In this document: positions 53,596 through 62,505 of the stretch, piece by piece
Numbering within the stretch: the first letter of the stretch is position 1
How the letters are laid out: every line of letters starts with the position of its first letter
Assembly (NCBI GenBank): GCA_934338065.1
Contig: CAKRGX010000001.1
Coordinates: 62,001-126,000 of the forward strand
Reading direction: 5' to 3'
Origin: an uncultured Eubacterium sp.
GTDB taxonomy: Bacteria; Bacillota; Clostridia; Lachnospirales; Lachnospiraceae
Length of the DNA: 64,000 bases
Translations under genes and position numbers: made by a program
The notes under the pieces: model-generated
What the model saw: only the letters and a program-made list of their open reading frames with translations
The model's database searches: none
Told to the model about the DNA's origin: nothing

Positions 53596-54289
53596 TTTTT
53601 TTCAGGCTCCTTTCCATTAACTTGATTCCCAGGGAAATCAGCAGGACAATGACAATATAGATCACTGCCATGACCAGATAAGGAACCATAAACTCATAGC
53701 TGTTACTTCCAATATAGTTAAAAGCAACATAAAGGTCCGCTGCCCCTACAAAACTTACAACTGAAGTTTCTTTAATCAGAGCAATAAATTCATTTCCCAG
53801 TGTTGGAAGAATGTTTTTTATTGCCTGTGGTATAACAATCTTCCTCATTGTAGTGCCAAAACTAAGTCCTACAGCTCGTCCCGCCTCCATCTGTCCGGGA
53901 TCAACTGACTGAATACCAGCCCGCATCATTTCTGATATATAGGCTCCACTGTTAAATCCAAATACCAGAATGGAAACCTGCACTCCGGTAAGTTTTACTC
54001 CAATCAATGGCAGCAAAACATAGTAGCACACCAAAAGCTGGACAACCATTGGAGTTCCGCGAAATAAACCTACATAAAAAGAACATATACCATTTAAGAT
54101 TCTTGGCAGATAGTTATACTTTGGCACAACACGTACCGTAGCGATCAAAATACCGATCACAACACCGATAATAAGACCAAGAATCGCAATAATCAGTGTG
54201 TTCTGCAGTCCTTCTATCACCTTTTGATAACCATTCTGCTCAACAAAAACCTGTCGAAATGCGTCTACTTTTAATTGAAAATTATCCAT
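53579..54289 (-). CDS. Polar amino acid ABC transporter, permease
   Basis: Membrane component of the importer, 236 residues with five to six helices of the HisMQ family. Visible are [20 protein letters not shown] at the N-terminus, [19 protein letters not shown], and the ATPase-coupling EAA loop ([43 protein letters not shown]). It has the periplasm-facing extension of single-subunit permeases. RBS AGAGGTAG precedes the ATG. Confidence 0.95.
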   Translation of the reverse strand: MDNFQLKVDAFRQVFVEQNGYQKVIEGLQNTLIIAILGLIIGVVIGILIATVRVVPKYNYLPRILNGICSFYVGLFRGTPMVVQLLVCYYVLLPLIGVKLTGVQVSILVFGFNSGAYISEMMRAGIQSVDPGQMEAGRAVGLSFGTTMRKIVIPQAIKNILPTLGNEFIALIKETSVVSFVGAADLYVAFNYIGSNSYEFMVPYLVMAVIYIVIVLLISLGIKLMERSLKKSDRRN

Positions 54290-54327
54290 ATCTACCTCTT
54301 AACCGTAAAAATGACTCAGGCACCTAT

Positions 54328-55200
54328 TTAGTGCATTTTATTGATTGCTTCTGTAATACATTTCGCAGGTGCCGAATCAATCATAACATAATCAATATTT
54401 CCATTAATCAGATCCTGTACCGCCAGTGAACCGTTCTTGTAACCTGTTGTCTTGACCTTCAGACCTTTAAATCCCCAGTCTTTATCCCCCTCACAGAAAA
54501 ACTGTGCTGTGGTACCGTTCTGAACACCGATCGTAACACTGCTGTCCTTTGTATCCAGAATCTTATTTACAGCGTCTTTATCCTTGCAGGAATCAAATTC
54601 TGTACTGTCACCCTTCACGATAAGCCGCTGGGCAGCGTTATAATAAGAATCGGAGAATTTCACGTATTTTTCCCGATCAGGTTTGATCGTAAGTCCTGCC
54701 ATAGCGACATCACTTTTATGCTGGCCAACAGAAAGACAGACTGCATCAAATTCCATATTCTGAATCACCAGTTCTTTTCCCAGTTTCTTTGCAAGGGCAT
54801 CGGCAATCTCCATATCAATACCATAGTAGCTGTCTCCCTTAATATACTCAAATGGCTCAAAGGATGCATTTGTAGCTACTGTAAGCTGTTCTTTGGAAGC
54901 ATCCAGCCTGGCAGATTTGACCGGTGTCGGCTGTCCATCACCAAAATACTTATTACAGATTTCATCCAGCTTGCCGTTTTCTTTTATTTCTTTTATAAAA
55001 TCGTTTACTGAATTCAAAAGTTCCGGCTGATCTTTGTCAACACCAAATGCATACTGCTCATCTGTCAGATCCACATCGATAACCTTAACGGCTGCTGCTT
55101 TTTTATCTTGTGTTCCTTCTGCCGGAGTACTGCTTCCACATGCACAAAGAGTCATAACTGCCAAAACAAGGCTAAGTCCCATTGCTGCCATCTTTTTCAT
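54328..55200 (-). CDS. Amino acid ABC transporter binding lipoprotein, apparently circularly permuted
   Basis: Extracytoplasmic binding protein of 290 residues with a lipobox (LCAC, Cys21), preceded by a TAGGAGG site. The order of segments is unusual. Residues about 38-90 (VIDVDLTDEQYAFGVDKDQ...ELLNSVNDFIKEIKENGKLDEI) look like the last 50 or so residues of a normal binding protein of this family. The usual N-terminal lobe then begins at about 105 (LTVATNASFEPFEY) and the second lobe follows (IGVQNGTTAQFF). The protein ends with IDYVMIDSAPAKCITEAINKMH, exactly where that missing segment would normally follow. It therefore reads as a circular permutation in which the C-terminus moved behind the signal. 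Ligand probably a polar amino acid. Confidence 0.85.
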   Translation of the reverse strand: MKKMAAMGLSLVLAVMTLCACGSSTPAEGTQDKKAAAVKVIDVDLTDEQYAFGVDKDQPELLNSVNDFIKEIKENGKLDEICNKYFGDGQPTPVKSARLDASKEQLTVATNASFEPFEYIKGDSYYGIDMEIADALAKKLGKELVIQNMEFDAVCLSVGQHKSDVAMAGLTIKPDREKYVKFSDSYYNAAQRLIVKGDSTEFDSCKDKDAVNKILDTKDSSVTIGVQNGTTAQFFCEGDKDWGFKGLKVKTTGYKNGSLAVQDLINGNIDYVMIDSAPAKCITEAINKMH

Positions 55201-55294
55201 TTTACTACCTCCTAAAATTCTTCTAAGAAAATATTTTTCGTATCATTATACCACGAACACACTTTGTTTGCAAGATTGATCAACTTTCCATCTC

Positions 55295-56944
55295 TTATCC
55301 GTTGATGATTCTGGTCACCAGATTATTTTTCCCGCCTTCTTTATACTCCAGCGTGATATCATCGCCAACAGCAACCCGTACAATATCCATTACATTCGTG
55401 ATTGACGCATCAAAAATCGCATCGTTTCCCTGCAGAATCAGGTAAAAATGCGAATTGCCGTCCACAACTGCCTGTGTCATACGTTCCACCTTGCCAGATA
55501 TCGTTTTCAGATCTGTCTTATCTTCTTTCACTTCGACAACACCATTATCCTTTAACTGCTGGATATAATCCTCTTCGCAGGCAGCTACCGTTGAGCCTAT
55601 TGCCACTACCGTGTATTTCTCAACATTTACCATCGCATACTGCTTGACAAGACCGGCACCGTCTTTCAGACAGGTAAAGTAGGTCGGCTTCCCGGCAATA
55701 TTCATAAGCAGTGGAAATGTCGCCGTATATTTTAAGTTCTGAACCTTACCCTCCGCCGAACTCATCGCTGACTTCTCTGTAGCCCCGGATATCTGATAAT
55801 TTTTTGTTTCACCGGTCCGCTGGTTCATCAGCACAAATCCGACATTTGACTGGTCCTTTCCGACACTTGTCACACCGGTATATACCCATACGTCATCATC
55901 CAGGGCAATATAGTTGTAGCCGTCTGTTGTCTTCATGCAATCCTTCTGACTGAGTATGGAATTCCAAAATCCATGCTTCAATGTTCCATAATAATTATAA
56001 TAACCAACGAGCAGATCTGCCGAATACACACGGTCTACCCAGCGAGGAACATCGTCTACACGGTATAGTTTATGCTCTCCTGTAACAGCATTCACGATGA
56101 CTACCTTGCTTATCTTCTCTCCGCCAAACAGTCCAATCGTATAGTCCTTCACCGGGCAGATATAAACCGGATTTCCCTCTTCATCTAATTCAAAATTCAA
56201 TTTATCAAATATATAAGTAGGATAACGGAAACGCAGATAACGATAAATATTACGGTTAAAATGATCGTTCTCTGTATATTTCATACCCTCCTTTAACTTT
56301 ATACACTCAGCATTCTGTGTTGCCATGTCGATGCAGATATACGCTGGTATTCCTTTGCTCATATTTGTAAACCATTTCAGAACATTACCATACTGCAGCG
56401 GCGTAACACGTACCGGTTTTCCTTTATAGTTAATCTGGGTATAGTCCGGTGTCACTTCAAACTGTGATACATACTCAACCATCGTACCCATCTTTCTATT
56501 TCCCACCAGTGCTGCAGAATCCTTATCTAGCAGCGGGATTTCGCTATATGAAATCTGTTCGATATCCTCATTAAACTTTCCATTCTCAATCCGGATCAGA
56601 TCATGGTATTTGCCGGCATTGACAAAAGTTGAAGACAATACCGCACCACCAAGATAAATGATCACAAGAGCTATCGTCACACCCATGAAAAGCCGGCAGA
56701 TAATCTTGCGCCAGCCACATAATGACATCCTTTGAACAAAGATTGGTCTTGTAACGTCACCGGTTTTTCTAAAACGTACTGCAGAAAATCCAGACGCTAT
56801 AAAAATCAACGCCGAAACAACGATAATAAATGCCCAAAATCCCTTTGAATGAATATTCAATGCCGGAAGCTCGATATAATAATATACACAAGCGGCGAGC
56901 ACTGCAAAAATAAAAAATAGTATTTTCTTTTTGTTAGTAAACAT
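55295..56944 (-). CDS. Large membrane protein of unknown function
   Basis: About 549 residues. Two hydrophobic helices (about 7-27 and 34-53), a short basic loop, a third helix (about 84-104) and then a long extracytoplasmic beta-rich domain of about 440 residues. It contains aromatic-rich repeats such as YRYLRFRYPTYIFDKLNFE and YNYIALDDDVWVYTGVTSV, and a block GETKNYQISGATEKSAMSSAEGKVQ that recalls PepSY-type domains, but I cannot assign a family. Start ATG 56944 follows GGAGG by 5 bases. It stands alone, behind the ABC operon on the same strand. Confidence 0.75.
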   Translation of the reverse strand: MFTNKKKILFFIFAVLAACVYYYIELPALNIHSKGFWAFIIVVSALIFIASGFSAVRFRKTGDVTRPIFVQRMSLCGWRKIICRLFMGVTIALVIIYLGGAVLSSTFVNAGKYHDLIRIENGKFNEDIEQISYSEIPLLDKDSAALVGNRKMGTMVEYVSQFEVTPDYTQINYKGKPVRVTPLQYGNVLKWFTNMSKGIPAYICIDMATQNAECIKLKEGMKYTENDHFNRNIYRYLRFRYPTYIFDKLNFELDEEGNPVYICPVKDYTIGLFGGEKISKVVIVNAVTGEHKLYRVDDVPRWVDRVYSADLLVGYYNYYGTLKHGFWNSILSQKDCMKTTDGYNYIALDDDVWVYTGVTSVGKDQSNVGFVLMNQRTGETKNYQISGATEKSAMSSAEGKVQNLKYTATFPLLMNIAGKPTYFTCLKDGAGLVKQYAMVNVEKYTVVAIGSTVAACEEDYIQQLKDNGVVEVKEDKTDLKTISGKVERMTQAVVDGNSHFYLILQGNDAIFDASITNVMDIVRVAVGDDITLEYKEGGKNNLVTRIING

Positions 56945-57038
56945 GAGACCCTCCACAATTTTTTGTTTCATTATAATTCATTAAGGTTAATCGGTCAAAT
57001 CTAACTGCAAAAGGTCAGTATTTAATTAGTATATATCA

Positions 57039-57067
57039 TTGCTCTTTGCTCGTTTATCCGATACAAT
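57039..57067 (+). promoter_or_regulatory. Candidate promoter of the three-domain GH43 gene
   Basis: TTGCTC (57039-57044), 17-bp spacer, TACAAT (57062-57067), about 33 bases ahead of an AAGGAGG site. Confidence 0.6.
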
Positions 57068-57115
57068 AGTTTTATCAATATGACGTTACCATGCAAATAA
57101 GGAGGATAACAAGAA

Positions 57116-58918
57116 ATGAGAAACCATGTATTATGTTACACAAGAAAGCCTATTGACAGCGTACTATATGACCCAAGATTAGCTTATAGTATGCATTTAG
57201 CACTGAGCAAGGATGGGTTACATTATCAGGGGCTGAATCACAACTCTGGTGTTCTCTTTGTCCGTGCAACAGAAAACAAAGACGGTTCCCTGAATCCGAT
57301 GAGCCTTAAAAATCCTTTTCTGTTTTACCTGAAGGATGGTTCCTTTGGCGTCCTTGCCATACGTATTGAAGCCGATGGTGATCCGGACGAAAGCAGTAAA
57401 GGGAGTGTGGTATTTTTCACATCCAGAGATCTCCTGATCTACCACGAGGAGGGGCTTATCAAGCTCTCCGATTCTTTTATTGAGCGTGTTCAATGCCGAT
57501 TTGATCCGCAGCACAACTATTATTCACTCTGCTGGTCAGACGAAAAAGGCACTAGCCAGTATGCACATACCGATGTTTTATTATCTGGCCAGTCACTCTC
57601 TTGTGTAGAAACAGACACCCTGCTTTCTGCTCCTGCTGTTGATCAAGTGCAGATGACGGATATGGAAGGCGCTGTCGTACAAAACAGCATAGAAGTTTCG
57701 GATGAAGTGGCTGACCGGCTTAAGAAAAAATTAACTACGCCTGTCAATACCGGTGTTTCTTTTCCTGATGAAATATCAGTACACTCACAGGCAGAATTGG
57801 ACGATTACCGTGCCACTTTATCCTATAGTGACGGCACTGCCATAAGGCGCAGGGTAAACTGGGATTTATCAAAGGTCAATTTTAACACATCAGGAGATTA
57901 CGAGATTCACGGTAACATACAACAGGAGCATTTTCCTTTTCCGGTTGCCTATAACCGTGCAGATCCCTGCATTAAGCGATGGAATAATAAATATTATTTT
58001 ATTGCTACCAATGACGCCGACGACAACCACACACTCTATGTCAGGGAGGCCGATACTATAACCGGGCTTGTCCATGCAGAAGAACATCTGATCCTTGATT
58101 CTTCTACCTATGAGGGCATCGGCGGATTGCTTTGGGCTCCTGAATTTCATGAGATCAACGGAACACTTTATATCTTCCATGCCGCAACACCGGGTGAATT
58201 TTTCCGGGAGGAAAGCTGTTTGATGGAATTAAGAAAAGGGGGAAATCCTGCCTGCCGTGAAGACTGGTCTGCGCCAAAACGAATGGTAAAAAAAGATGGC
58301 AGCGACTTGTGTGAAGCAGGAAAGACAATCTCTCTTGATATGACCTGTTTTTCCTGGGAAGGATCCTGGTACGTGATCTGGTCACAACGCGAATTTCTCC
58401 CAAAGGATCTGGGTGCATGGCTTTATATTGCGGAACTTAATCCCCAGGAACCGTGGAAACTTTTATCTGACCCGGTCATTTTGTCAAAACCGGATTATGG
58501 CTGGGGTAACAATCACACCTTTGTTGAAGAGGGACCGTATGCCCTGGTTTCAAAAGATAATCTTTATATTACGTTTTCAGCAGCCGCCGTCGATACTTCT
58601 TATGTTGTCAGTTATCTTGTTATCGTACCGGGAAAAGATCTGCTGACCCCGGCAAACTGGCGTAAAAATAATTACCCTATTCTCACTTCCCGGAGCGTTG
58701 ATGGTGAATACGGAACCGGGCACAATGCCTATGTGATCGATGAAGATGGACTCGTATGGAATACTTATCATGCCAGACCAGGTACCGAAGGTGTACGCAG
58801 CAGTGGTATCCGCCGTGTCCATTTTGATATTGATGGAGCACCTATGTTGGATGTAACAGAAGAACTTGACCTGAACGAAAACTGCAGAGAAGTCAGCACG
58901 GTACTACATATTAGTTAA
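57116..58918 (+). CDS. Three-domain GH43 family glycoside hydrolase
   Basis: A 600-residue enzyme. An N-terminal domain (about 1-215) has propeller-like strands that look like a degenerate GH43 unit. A Big_4-type Ig-like linker (about 217-272, DYRATLSYSDGTAIRRRVNWDLSKVNFNTSGDYEIHG) follows. The catalytic GH43 domain (about 280-600) has Asp283 (NRADPCI), Asp408 (SLDMTCF) and Glu472 (VEEGPYA). No signal peptide is seen, so it appears cytoplasmic although Ig-like modules are usual in secreted enzymes. Likely arabinofuranosidase- or xylosidase-type activity; the substrate is uncertain. Distantly resembles the single-domain GH43 at 16967-17944 in its catalytic part. Confidence 0.87.
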   Translation: MRNHVLCYTRKPIDSVLYDPRLAYSMHLALSKDGLHYQGLNHNSGVLFVRATENKDGSLNPMSLKNPFLFYLKDGSFGVLAIRIEADGDPDESSKGSVVFFTSRDLLIYHEEGLIKLSDSFIERVQCRFDPQHNYYSLCWSDEKGTSQYAHTDVLLSGQSLSCVETDTLLSAPAVDQVQMTDMEGAVVQNSIEVSDEVADRLKKKLTTPVNTGVSFPDEISVHSQAELDDYRATLSYSDGTAIRRRVNWDLSKVNFNTSGDYEIHGNIQQEHFPFPVAYNRADPCIKRWNNKYYFIATNDADDNHTLYVREADTITGLVHAEEHLILDSSTYEGIGGLLWAPEFHEINGTLYIFHAATPGEFFREESCLMELRKGGNPACREDWSAPKRMVKKDGSDLCEAGKTISLDMTCFSWEGSWYVIWSQREFLPKDLGAWLYIAELNPQEPWKLLSDPVILSKPDYGWGNNHTFVEEGPYALVSKDNLYITFSAAAVDTSYVVSYLVIVPGKDLLTPANWRKNNYPILTSRSVDGEYGTGHNAYVIDEDGLVWNTYHARPGTEGVRSSGIRRVHFDIDGAPMLDVTEELDLNENCREVSTVLHIS

Positions 58919-58936
58919 TCACAGAAAATAAACCGA

Positions 58937-60289
58937 TTAGCCTTTATGAACTTTCCTGCGCACAAAGTAAAAACATATGGCCTGCATAAGGATTGTAAGC
59001 AGCCAGGATACCGGATAAGAGATGAAAAGGAAATCCAATGTTCTGTGGTATGGAAATATCCCATAAATCCACACAATCCTCGTTCCTACAGTACCGATGA
59101 TCGAAAGGATCATTGGTACTGTGGAATGACCCATGCCTCGTAATGCTCCTGGTATCAAGTCCATAATACCACACAAAAAGTATGTGACTGTGGTATACAG
59201 CATAATCTCCATGCCACACGCTACAACCTCCGGACTCTTCGTGTAAATATGCAGCAGTTCATGACCAAACAGGTAGGAGCTTCCACCAAGTATCAATGCT
59301 ATGGTGACCGTCAAGCCCAGACACTCGATCAGAATCTTATCCATACGCTTAAACTTTCTGACTCCAAAATTCTGACTGGTAAAACTCATACAAGCCTGAC
59401 TGATCGAATTTTCTGACACATACAAAAATCCAAAGATATTGTTTGCTGCTGTATAACCGGCCATCGCAACAGAACCAAAAGAATTCACCGATGATTGTAG
59501 TAAAACATTGGAAAATGTTATGATCGTGCTCTGAATCCCTGCCGGCACACCGACCTGAAAGATCTGCCGCACATAGGACCACTTCATACCAAGTTTGGAA
59601 AAGCGAAGCTGATAACTGCCTTGCGAACGATGCAGGCACCGCAATACCAGCAAACAGGAAATACATTGAGAGATTACAGTCGCAATTGCCACTCCGGCAA
59701 CACCCATTTGAAACTGGATAACTAATACAAGATTTAACACAACATTGGCACTTCCTGATACGATCAGGAAAAACAGTGGTCTTTTCGTATCTCCTACAGC
59801 ACGCAGAATTGATGCGCCATAATTGTACAGCATAAAAAAAGGCATGCCAACAAAATAAATCCTCATGTAAAGTATCGCCAGCTTTAATACATTATCTGGC
59901 GTATCCATCCATTGCAAAGCAGTTTTAGCCGCCAAAATGCCAACGATCCCAACAACAATCCCGCTGATCATGGCAAGGGTAATCGCTGTATGCACCGTTT
60001 CTGACATTTTCTTATTCTGCCCCATAGCATAATATCTTGCCGCAAGCACATTCGCCCCCAGAGATATCCCGATAAAAAGATTTACTAATACGTTAATGAG
60101 TGCTGTTGTAGAGCCTACCGCCGCTAATGCCTCACTTCCGGTAAAGTGTCCAACAACAATAATATCTACAGCGTTAAATAATAATTGTAAAATTCCGGAT
60201 AACATCAATGGAATGGAAAAAGAGATTAATTTATCCAGTATCGTTCCATTACACATATCTATTTCATATTTATTTTTCTGTGTCTTCAT
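58937..60289 (-). CDS. MATE family efflux transporter
   Basis: Multidrug and toxin extrusion-type exporter driven by Na+ or H+, 450 residues with twelve helices in two homologous halves. Signatures include SIPLMLSGILQLLFNAVDIIVVGHFTGSEALAAVGST at the start, LGANVLAARYYAMGQ, and the second-half SVNSFGSVAMAGYTAANNI. Length is standard for the NorM/DinF class. Substrate unknown. A GAGG site lies 9 bases before the ATG. It precedes no other gene on its strand before 58936, and its end converges on the GH43 gene. Confidence 0.93.
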   Translation of the reverse strand: MKTQKNKYEIDMCNGTILDKLISFSIPLMLSGILQLLFNAVDIIVVGHFTGSEALAAVGSTTALINVLVNLFIGISLGANVLAARYYAMGQNKKMSETVHTAITLAMISGIVVGIVGILAAKTALQWMDTPDNVLKLAILYMRIYFVGMPFFMLYNYGASILRAVGDTKRPLFFLIVSGSANVVLNLVLVIQFQMGVAGVAIATVISQCISCLLVLRCLHRSQGSYQLRFSKLGMKWSYVRQIFQVGVPAGIQSTIITFSNVLLQSSVNSFGSVAMAGYTAANNIFGFLYVSENSISQACMSFTSQNFGVRKFKRMDKILIECLGLTVTIALILGGSSYLFGHELLHIYTKSPEVVACGMEIMLYTTVTYFLCGIMDLIPGALRGMGHSTVPMILSIIGTVGTRIVWIYGIFPYHRTLDFLFISYPVSWLLTILMQAICFYFVRRKVHKG

Positions 60290-60317
60290 CTTGCACGCCT
60301 CTTATATCTACTGATCT

Positions 60318-61193
60318 TTACTCTTTGGGGTTCACATGAACCATAATATGTTTAACTTTAGGGAACTGCTTCTCAATGCTGTCATGTACCATCTCCGCAA
60401 TAGCATGAGCTTCATTCAATGTACTGTTCCCATCCGCACAGATTTCAACATCTACATATATTTTGTTTCCAAACGTTCTGGTATGCAGAAGGTCAATCCC
60501 TAATACCCCCTCCTGACTCATAACACAATCGCGCATCTGCTGCTCCGTCTGCTCATCACATGCTTTATCTACCATCTTATCAACAGCGTCTTTAAAAATA
60601 TCAAAAGCCGCTTTTTCAATAAAAATACAGATAACCAAACTGGCAACCGGATCCAGGACAGGGAATCCCAGTCGAGCACCCGCGATACCAATCAGGGCAC
60701 CAACAGATGACAGGGCATCCGAACGATGATGCCAGGCATCTGCCATCAATGCACCGGAGTCAATCTTTTTGGCTCCTGCTCTTGTATACCAGAACATAGC
60801 TTCCTTTATAAGAATTGATACAATGGCCGCTGCCAGTGCAAGCATTCCCGGAACAACCAATTGATCAAACTTCCCTTCTACTATTTTCTGCAGGGCAGAC
60901 CAGCCAATTCCCAAACCGGTGATTGCCAAAATCGTTGCCAAAATAAGGGCCGCTACACATTCCAGCCTCTCATGTCCATACGGATGCTCTTTATCCGATT
61001 TTTTCGAAGATATCCGTATTCCAATAATCACAACGATTGTGCTAAATACATCGGATGCTGAATGGATCGCATCACTGATCATCGCTCCCGAATGAGCCAA
61101 TACACCTGCCAGTAATTTAAATAGAGACAGAATAACATTACCTACAATACTTACTAAAGAAATATGCATTGCTGTCTTCTCATAATCTTTCAT
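60318..61193 (-). CDS. Cation diffusion facilitator (CDF) metal transporter
   Basis: Divalent metal exporter (Zn2+/Mn2+/Fe2+ class) of about 291 residues with six membrane helices and a cytoplasmic C-terminal domain. The metal site is visible in TM2 (HSGAMISDAIHSASDVFS) and TM5 (ALMADAWHHRSDALSS), i.e. the D-x3-D and H-x3-D pairs. The C-terminal domain (about 215-292) ends VKHIMVHVNP, as usual. Of two adjacent ATG codons, 61193 is the better placed relative to the GAGG site. It lies 28 bases upstream of the MATE gene on the same strand; the two may be one operon. Confidence 0.93.
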   Translation of the reverse strand: MKDYEKTAMHISLVSIVGNVILSLFKLLAGVLAHSGAMISDAIHSASDVFSTIVVIIGIRISSKKSDKEHPYGHERLECVAALILATILAITGLGIGWSALQKIVEGKFDQLVVPGMLALAAAIVSILIKEAMFWYTRAGAKKIDSGALMADAWHHRSDALSSVGALIGIAGARLGFPVLDPVASLVICIFIEKAAFDIFKDAVDKMVDKACDEQTEQQMRDCVMSQEGVLGIDLLHTRTFGNKIYVDVEICADGNSTLNEAHAIAEMVHDSIEKQFPKVKHIMVHVNPKE

Positions 61194-61349
61194 CATTGCA
61201 CCTCATTTCTGCCTGTCACAAAGGTGAACCGTTTTACCTCTGTCATCTTATATATAATTGGACCTAGTTTATCATACGTAACGCAGAAAAACAAGTGACA
61301 AACGTAGTGCAGTGACAAATATCATGATCTGATTTCTGAAGGAAAAAGT

Positions 61350-61575
61350 GAGGATTCCTTACATTTAAATCCTGCCATAGGTGCCTGTGGCTTGTTTGTC
61401 TTTATCGGAATTGCAACGACACTTATCATCTTCAATAATATGTCCAAACCTTCTGTTGAGAAAATGGATGAACTTGATATTAACTGGATCAGCGGAAATG
61501 TTCAGGTGGAACGGTACGATGGTGATACAATCAAAATTACAGAAGCAGACTCAAAAAACTTGTCTGAGGAGTTTC
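61350..61575 (+). pseudogene. Fragment of a DUF4097-type membrane protein
   Basis: An open stretch on the top strand reads a membrane helix (AIGACGLFVFIGIATTLIIFNN) and then VEKMDELDINWISGNVQVERYDGDTIKITE, which is the start of a DUF4097/adhesin-like beta domain. There is no ribosome site or plausible start (only a TTG), and after about residue EEFP the reading leaves the family and enters the antisense of the YitT gene. I read it as the surviving N-terminal piece of a deleted gene. It fills most of the 424-base gap between the CDF and YitT genes. Confidence 0.6.
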
Positions 61576-61620
61576 CGGAGACCTCAATAATGATTTTCCG
61601 ACCAGCCGGCAGTGCATTTT

Positions 61621-62475
61621 CTATTGCGATATTTTTTTCTTCATGTGATTTCCCACAATCTCAGACACATCAGAAACGGTCATAAAGCCGGAAGCATCAT
61701 CCTCTTGTAAAATCTTTTTCACTACCGGTATTTCCATTCTCGTTACAACACAGTAAAGCACAACTTTCTTGCCACTGATCAATCCCTCTCCTTCAAGCAG
61801 TGTGACCGTTCTTCCTAAACGCTCATAAATAGCATCCGCAATCTGCTTTCCCTCGTTAGTAATTATCATAACTGCCTTCGCTTCATCTAGTCCAACCTCC
61901 ACCAGATCGATCACTTTTGATGTAATGAAGTAAGTCAGTAAACTGTACATCGCGCGGTCCGCTCCAAACAAAATACCTACGACAAGATAGATCAATATAT
62001 TAAACACTAAAATAATCTGTCCAACAGAAAAAGATGTTTTCTTGCTAATAAGGATTGCCATCGTCTCTGTCCCATCCAGGCAGCCACCATACCGGATGAC
62101 GAGTCCCACACCAATTCCCAGAACCACACCACCGAACACAGTAGCAAGCAGTGGTTCCGATGTCGCCATACGCCACATAGAAAATATTTGCAGTGCCCCC
62201 GAAAAAAAAGCCATGCCCAGCATTGTTTTCACTACAAACTGCGCTCCCATCTGACGAAACCCTACATATAAGAAGGGAAGATTAAACAATATAGTAATTA
62301 CACTGAGCGGCATTGGCAAAAAAACATCTGTCACCATACTGATTCCTACTACACCGCCATCCATAATATTATTAGGCGCCAAAAATTCCTCAATAGCAAA
62401 AGCTGCTATCACAGCACCAACTGCCACAAATAAAAAAGCTGAAAACGTTTCTCTTTTTTTAGACAAATTTTCCAC
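61621..62475 (-). CDS. YitT family membrane protein (DUF161/DUF2179)
   Basis: A 284-residue protein with five or six membrane helices (about 10-190; APNNIMDGGVVGISMV, YGGCLDGTETMAILISKK are the family's internal repeats) and a cytoplasmic DUF2179 domain at the C-terminus (about 195-284, with GKKVVLYCVVTRMEIPVVKKI). YitT proteins are widespread in Firmicutes with unconfirmed function. The start is uncertain: GTG 62475 is close to its GGAAGG site, and a downstream TTG (codon 4) has better spacing. Confidence 0.9.
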   Translation of the reverse strand: MENLSKKRETFSAFLFVAVGAVIAAFAIEEFLAPNNIMDGGVVGISMVTDVFLPMPLSVITILFNLPFLYVGFRQMGAQFVVKTMLGMAFFSGALQIFSMWRMATSEPLLATVFGGVVLGIGVGLVIRYGGCLDGTETMAILISKKTSFSVGQIILVFNILIYLVVGILFGADRAMYSLLTYFITSKVIDLVEVGLDEAKAVMIITNEGKQIADAIYERLGRTVTLLEGEGLISGKKVVLYCVVTRMEIPVVKKILQEDDASGFMTVSDVSEIVGNHMKKKISQ

Positions 62476-62505
62476 TTCCTTCCATTCTGTATTTACAACA
62501 TTATC

